Assembly: GCF_026627505.1 (NCBI RefSeq)
Contig: NZ_JAPNLK010000008.1
Location: 62,001-126,000, forward strand
DNA: 64,000 nt
Reading direction: 5' to 3'
From: Streptomyces sp. H27-H5
GTDB lineage: Bacteria > Actinomycetota > Actinomycetes > Streptomycetales > Streptomycetaceae
Below are positions 60,358 through 64,000 of the stretch, one piece after another. Below the pieces are notes generated by a model, which worked only from the letters and a program-made list of their open reading frames with translations, was not told the origin of the DNA and did not search any database. The position numbers and the translations under genes are program-made. How positions within the stretch are numbered: position 1 is the stretch's first letter; every line of letters starts with the position of its first letter.

Positions 60358-63300
60358 ATGCGCCCGATATCGCGCACGGCGCTGGGAGCGGCCGTGGCGG
60401 CCGTCCTGGCCGCCAACGCCGTCGACCCGTCCACGGCACAGCCGAGCGACGGAGCGAAGGACAAGAGACCGATCGTGGGAAGCGAGGCGGCCGGCGCACA
60501 CCCCTCGACGCCCGTCACCGTCACCCTCGTCACGGGCGACCGGGTCCTGGTGTCCACCGACGCCGCCGGCCGCGCCGCCGCCACCGCGATGCCCCGTGAG
60601 GACGGCTCGCAGCCCGTGGTCCAGACCCGCCAGAGCGGCAAGGACCTGTACGTCTACCCCGAGGGCGCGATCGCGGCGCTCGCCGCGGGCACGGTCGACG
60701 AGGAACTCTTCAACGTCACCGGCCTGATCCGGCAGGGCTACGACGACGCGCACGCCAAGAAGCTGCCGCTCATCGCGGTCTACGACGGCTCCGTGAACGT
60801 GGCGCGCTCCGCGCCGCCCGCACCGCGCGGCGCCGACCGCTCCCTGGTCCTGCCCTCGATCGGCGCGGTCGCCCTCGCCGCCGACAAGCAGCAGGCCGCG
60901 GCCTTCTGGACGGACGTGATCCGCCCCGCGACCGGCGACCGCTCCCGCGCGGCCGGCGGCTTGAAGAAGCTGTGGCTGGACGGCAAGGTCCGGGCGAACC
61001 TGGAGCGGTCCACCAAACAGGTGAACGCGCCCGCCGCCTGGGCCGCCGGCTACGACGGCAAGGGCACCAAGGTCGCCGTCCTCGACACCGGCACCGACCT
61101 GGACCACCCCGACCTCAAGGGCCGCGTCGCGGCGTCGAGGAACTTCACCGACTCCGACAGCGACGCCGACCGGCAGGGCCACGGCACCCACACCATCTCC
61201 ACCGTCGGCGGCTCCGGCGCGGCGAGCGGCGGAGCGAAGAAGGGCGCCGCCCCCGGCGCCGAACTGCTCAGCGGCAAGGTCCTCAACGACCAGGGCTACG
61301 GCCTCGACTCCTGGATCATCGCCGGCATGGAGTGGGCCGTCGACAGCAAGGCCGACGTGGTCTCCATGAGCCTCGGCGACCCCTCGCAGACCACCTGCGA
61401 CGACCCGATGAGCGCCGCCGCCGAGCAGCTCGCCCGCAACTCCGGCACCCTCTTCGTGATCGCCGCCGGCAACTCCGGCCCCGGCAACAACACGGTGTCC
61501 TCACCCGGTTGCGCCCCCGGCGTGCTGACCGTCGGCGCCGTCGACCGCGACGACACCACCGCCTCCTTCTCCAGCCGCGGCCCCGCCGGTCTCCAACACA
61601 CCCTCAAGCCGGAGATCGCCGCGCCCGGCGTCGGGATCTCCGCCGCCGCGATGGGCGGCCGCGGGGTGTACGCGTACCAGTCCATGTCCGGGACCTCGAT
61701 GGCCACCCCGCACGTCGCGGGCGCCGCCGCCATCGTCAAGCAGCGCCACCCGGACTGGACGCCGCAGCAGGTCAAGGCGGCCCTCGTCGGGTCCGCGAAC
61801 ACGAAGGTGCCCGGTGACGTCCGCCAGACCGGCGGCGGCCGGCTCGACGTGAAGGCGGCCATCGACACCACCGTCACCTCCGCGCCGGCCGTGCAGGGCG
61901 GCGCCTACAACTGGCCGCAGGACCGCGGGGACCGCACGAGCGTGGACGTCCCGTACACCAACACGGGCACCAAGGCGGTCACCCTGAACCTGGCCGTCGA
62001 GAAGGTCACCGGCAACGACGGCTCAACCGTCCGCTCCCGGCCGGCCCACCTCGACCGGCGCACCGTGACCGTCCCGGCCGGGGCCACCGTGAAGGTACCG
62101 CTGGCACTGGAACCCGACGCGAAGCTGGAGCGTTCCCAGTACGGGGACATCACCGGACGCGTCGTCGCCACGGCGAACGGCGTGCGCGTCTCCACCCCCT
62201 TCTCCCTGTACGTGCAGCCGCAGACCGTCACCCTGCGCGTCAAGCTCATCGACCGCGCCGGCAAGCCGGCCGCCGGGCCGTCCTCCCTGGACGTCATCGG
62301 CACCGACGACGCCAGTGGCGAGCGCCGCTTCAACGAGGGCGCCGTCGACCAGGTCTACCGGGTCCGACCGGGCTCGTACTTCCTGTCCGCCTTCGTCGGC
62401 ACCCCCGACGCCGGCGTCGCGGAGAACCCGCTCGTCGACTCCCTCACCTACCTCGGCCGCCCGCAGGTCGAGATGGTGAAGGACACCGTGATCGTGCTGG
62501 ACGCCCGCAAGGCGGCCAGGCTCTCCCTCGCCACCGACAAGCCCACCGAGGCCCGCTCCACCACCCTCGCCTTCTCCCGCTCCTGGGACGAGGCCTGGTT
62601 GCACGCGGGCACCGCGCAGGGCGGCCGATCGATCCGCGGCTACTACGCCTCGGTCGAAGGAAAGGCCGAGGAGGGGCAGTTCGAGTTCGGCAGCTACTGG
62701 CGGGCCGCCGCGCCCCTGGTCTCCGAGCTGAAGGCGGCAGGCGGCCCGACGCTGCACCCGACCACCGCCTCCCTCGGCAGCGACAACCTCGACGGAACCG
62801 GCTCCGCGCCCCTGGTGAACGCCGGCAACGGCACCCCCGAGGAACTGGCCGCGGTCTCCGCCAAGGGTGCGATCGTGCTGGTCAAGACCGTGGACGGAGC
62901 GCTCTACGAGGTGGCGGAACGCGCCAGGGCCGCCGGCGCCAAGGCCGTGCTCGCCCACCGCGACGCCCCCGGCCGCTGGATCGGATTCACCGGCTACGCG
63001 GGTGGCTCCCTCCCCGCGCTGTCCATCGAGACGGGCGAGGCCAAGGCCCTGCTGGCCCGGCTGGACGCGGGCAAGGTCACGCTGAACTGGAAGGCCACCG
63101 CGAAGAGCCCCTACCTCTACAACCTCGCCCAGATCGAGAAGGGCGAGGTGCGCGGCGACCGCACCTACCGGGTGCGCGACCGCGACCTCGGCGCCGTGGA
63201 GTCCACCTACCACGCCATGGGCGTCGGCGCGGACTTCGTCGATCTGGTCGGCGCCTACCGGCCGTCGGGCAACGCCGTGTTCTTCGGCAGCCTGGAGACC

Positions 63301-64000
63301 GTGGCGGTGCCCGGCAAGCGCATCGAGTACCACACCGCCGGCGACACCGCCTGGGACCACCTGCTCTCCAGCAGCTTCCCCTGGGGCGAGTTCATGACCG
63401 GCCAACAGCGCACCTACACCAAGGGCTCGAAGCGCAGCGAGAGTTGGTACGACGGAGTGATCGGCCCGGTCGCCCCGCGCGACACCGCGGGCCGGCCGCT
63501 GCTCGCCGCCGAGCGGCAGGGCAACCTGATCGGCTTCGCCTCCGCCATGTGGGGCGACAGCGGGCACCACGCGCAGCCGGGCTCCTTCGGCGACGCCGGG
63601 GGACTGGTGCTCAAGCGCGACGGCGAGCAGATCGGGGACAGCTGGTACCCGTCCGGGGTCTTCGAGGTCCCGGCTGGTGAAGCCACGTACGAACTCACCC
63701 AGCAGGTACAGAAGTTCGGCCAGCCGGCCCGTACCTGGCAGCGCTCGCAGGAGATCCAGACCTCCTGGACCTTCCGTTCGAAGGAGGACGCCACCCGGTA
63801 CTCGCAGGCCCTGCCGATCCTCTTCCCGGCGCTCTCGATCCCGGAGGACGGGGTGAAGACCCTCGCCGCGACGAACGGCCAGACGATCCGTCTGGGCGTC
63901 ACCGGGCACGCGGGCTACACGCCGGGCGCGCTGAAGTCGGCGAAGCTGTCGTACTCCTACGACGGTGAGAACTGGACGCGCGCCGAGGTCGGCGAGCGTC
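60358..64000 (+). CDS. Secreted subtilisin-like serine protease (partial, 3' end outside)
   Basis: ATG 60358 follows GGGGAGAGCG; the frame stays open to the window end (about 1214 codons so far). A Sec-type signal (RPISRTALGAAVAAVLAANA) ends near STAQ. A propeptide of about 200 residues precedes the S8 domain. The triad is D243 (VAVLDTGTDLDHPDL), H275 (GHGTHT) and S447 (SGTSMATPHVAG), and the oxyanion Asn is in AAGNSGPGNN. After about 500 there are several beta-sandwich and PA-like parts (APLVNAGNGTPEELAA, ALLVKTVDG-like), typical of large 1100-1250-aa streptomycete subtilases. Substrate unknown. Probably regulated by the divergent HTH gene. Confidence 0.92.
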   Translation, partial: MRPISRTALGAAVAAVLAANAVDPSTAQPSDGAKDKRPIVGSEAAGAHPSTPVTVTLVTGDRVLVSTDAAGRAAATAMPREDGSQPVVQTRQSGKDLYVYPEGAIAALAAGTVDEELFNVTGLIRQGYDDAHAKKLPLIAVYDGSVNVARSAPPAPRGADRSLVLPSIGAVALAADKQQAAAFWTDVIRPATGDRSRAAGGLKKLWLDGKVRANLERSTKQVNAPAAWAAGYDGKGTKVAVLDTGTDLDHPDLKGRVAASRNFTDSDSDADRQGHGTHTISTVGGSGAASGGAKKGAAPGAELLSGKVLNDQGYGLDSWIIAGMEWAVDSKADVVSMSLGDPSQTTCDDPMSAAAEQLARNSGTLFVIAAGNSGPGNNTVSSPGCAPGVLTVGAVDRDDTTASFSSRGPAGLQHTLKPEIAAPGVGISAAAMGGRGVYAYQSMSGTSMATPHVAGAAAIVKQRHPDWTPQQVKAALVGSANTKVPGDVRQTGGGRLDVKAAIDTTVTSAPAVQGGAYNWPQDRGDRTSVDVPYTNTGTKAVTLNLAVEKVTGNDGSTVRSRPAHLDRRTVTVPAGATVKVPLALEPDAKLERSQYGDITGRVVATANGVRVSTPFSLYVQPQTVTLRVKLIDRAGKPAAGPSSLDVIGTDDASGERRFNEGAVDQVYRVRPGSYFLSAFVGTPDAGVAENPLVDSLTYLGRPQVEMVKDTVIVLDARKAARLSLATDKPTEARSTTLAFSRSWDEAWLHAGTAQGGRSIRGYYASVEGKAEEGQFEFGSYWRAAAPLVSELKAAGGPTLHPTTASLGSDNLDGTGSAPLVNAGNGTPEELAAVSAKGAIVLVKTVDGALYEVAERARAAGAKAVLAHRDAPGRWIGFTGYAGGSLPALSIETGEAKALLARLDAGKVTLNWKATAKSPYLYNLAQIEKGEVRGDRTYRVRDRDLGAVESTYHAMGVGADFVDLVGAYRPSGNAVFFGSLETVAVPGKRIEYHTAGDTAWDHLLSSSFPWGEFMTGQQRTYTKGSKRSESWYDGVIGPVAPRDTAGRPLLAAERQGNLIGFASAMWGDSGHHAQPGSFGDAGGLVLKRDGEQIGDSWYPSGVFEVPAGEATYELTQQVQKFGQPARTWQRSQEIQTSWTFRSKEDATRYSQALPILFPALSIPEDGVKTLAATNGQTIRLGVTGHAGYTPGALKSAKLSYSYDGENWTRAEVGER

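Overview
The window reads as a chromosomal segment of a Streptomyces or close relative. The evidence is very high GC with strong G/C at third codon positions, frequent GTG/TTG starts, many 4-bp stop/start overlaps (ATGA, GTGA), Streptomyces-type families (XRE-DUF5753/DUF397 pair, SAV2148-type HEPN protein, DUF1707-FHA, LppU/SCO3897-like) and an assimilatory sulfate operon of the streptomycete type. There are no rRNA genes, CRISPR arrays, insertion sequences or phage modules. The only tRNA I see is tRNA-His at about 18.8 kb.

Layout. 0-4.4 kb holds housekeeping genes: zapE, a RibD-like reductase, a small conserved protein, murC and msrB, closed by two hairpins. 4.5-15.5 kb is one tightly overlapping minus-strand operon of eight genes: an Fn3-like/helical-repeat protein, a zinc-ribbon GTPase, a large GAP1-like protein, a membrane zinc-ribbon GTPase, a 38-residue membrane peptide, a vWA protein, a PP2C phosphatase and a kinase with zinc ribbon and FHA-like tail. 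It combines a TerY-phosphatase-kinase triad with a double-GTPase module, and I consider it the most notable system here. 15.7-20.2 kb has a Tat-exported phospholipase C, an alpha/beta hydrolase, tRNA-His and an M24 peptidase. 20.2-33.2 kb carries treZ, treY and glgX/treX for trehalose synthesis from glycogen. These are interleaved with an FHA protein, a lower-GC XRE/DUF397 island with small genes, an acetyltransferase fusion, an M14 peptidase, a DnaJ-C-like/LppU protein and an MFS transporter.

33.4-40.4 kb is a set of single genes: HEPN protein, DnaQ-like exonuclease, phosphotransferase, macrolide-type glycosyltransferase with a candidate leaderless, operator-bearing promoter, DUF1697, aldo/keto reductase and ketopantoate reductase-like. 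40.4-50.0 kb is the sulfur operon: sulfite reductase, a 59-aa zinc-ribbon protein, cysH, cysC, cysD, cysN, an Ssu-type ABC transporter and a CbiX-type chelatase. It is preceded by a 27-aa Cys-containing leader peptide and a palindromic site, which suggests cysteine-responsive control. 50.1-60.2 kb holds a GNAT, a GAF regulator, aidB, a YihY/BrkB membrane protein, an AraC regulator, a VOC protein, an unknown membrane protein, rsgA, DUF456 and a TrmB/LuxR-like regulator. The last gene is a secreted subtilisin-like protease cut off by the window end. It is divergent from the regulator, with a near-perfect palindrome between them.

All functional calls rest on reading motifs and on remembered family knowledge; no searches were run. 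Start codons were moved from the longest frame when a Shine-Dalgarno site or a stop/start overlap supported it.
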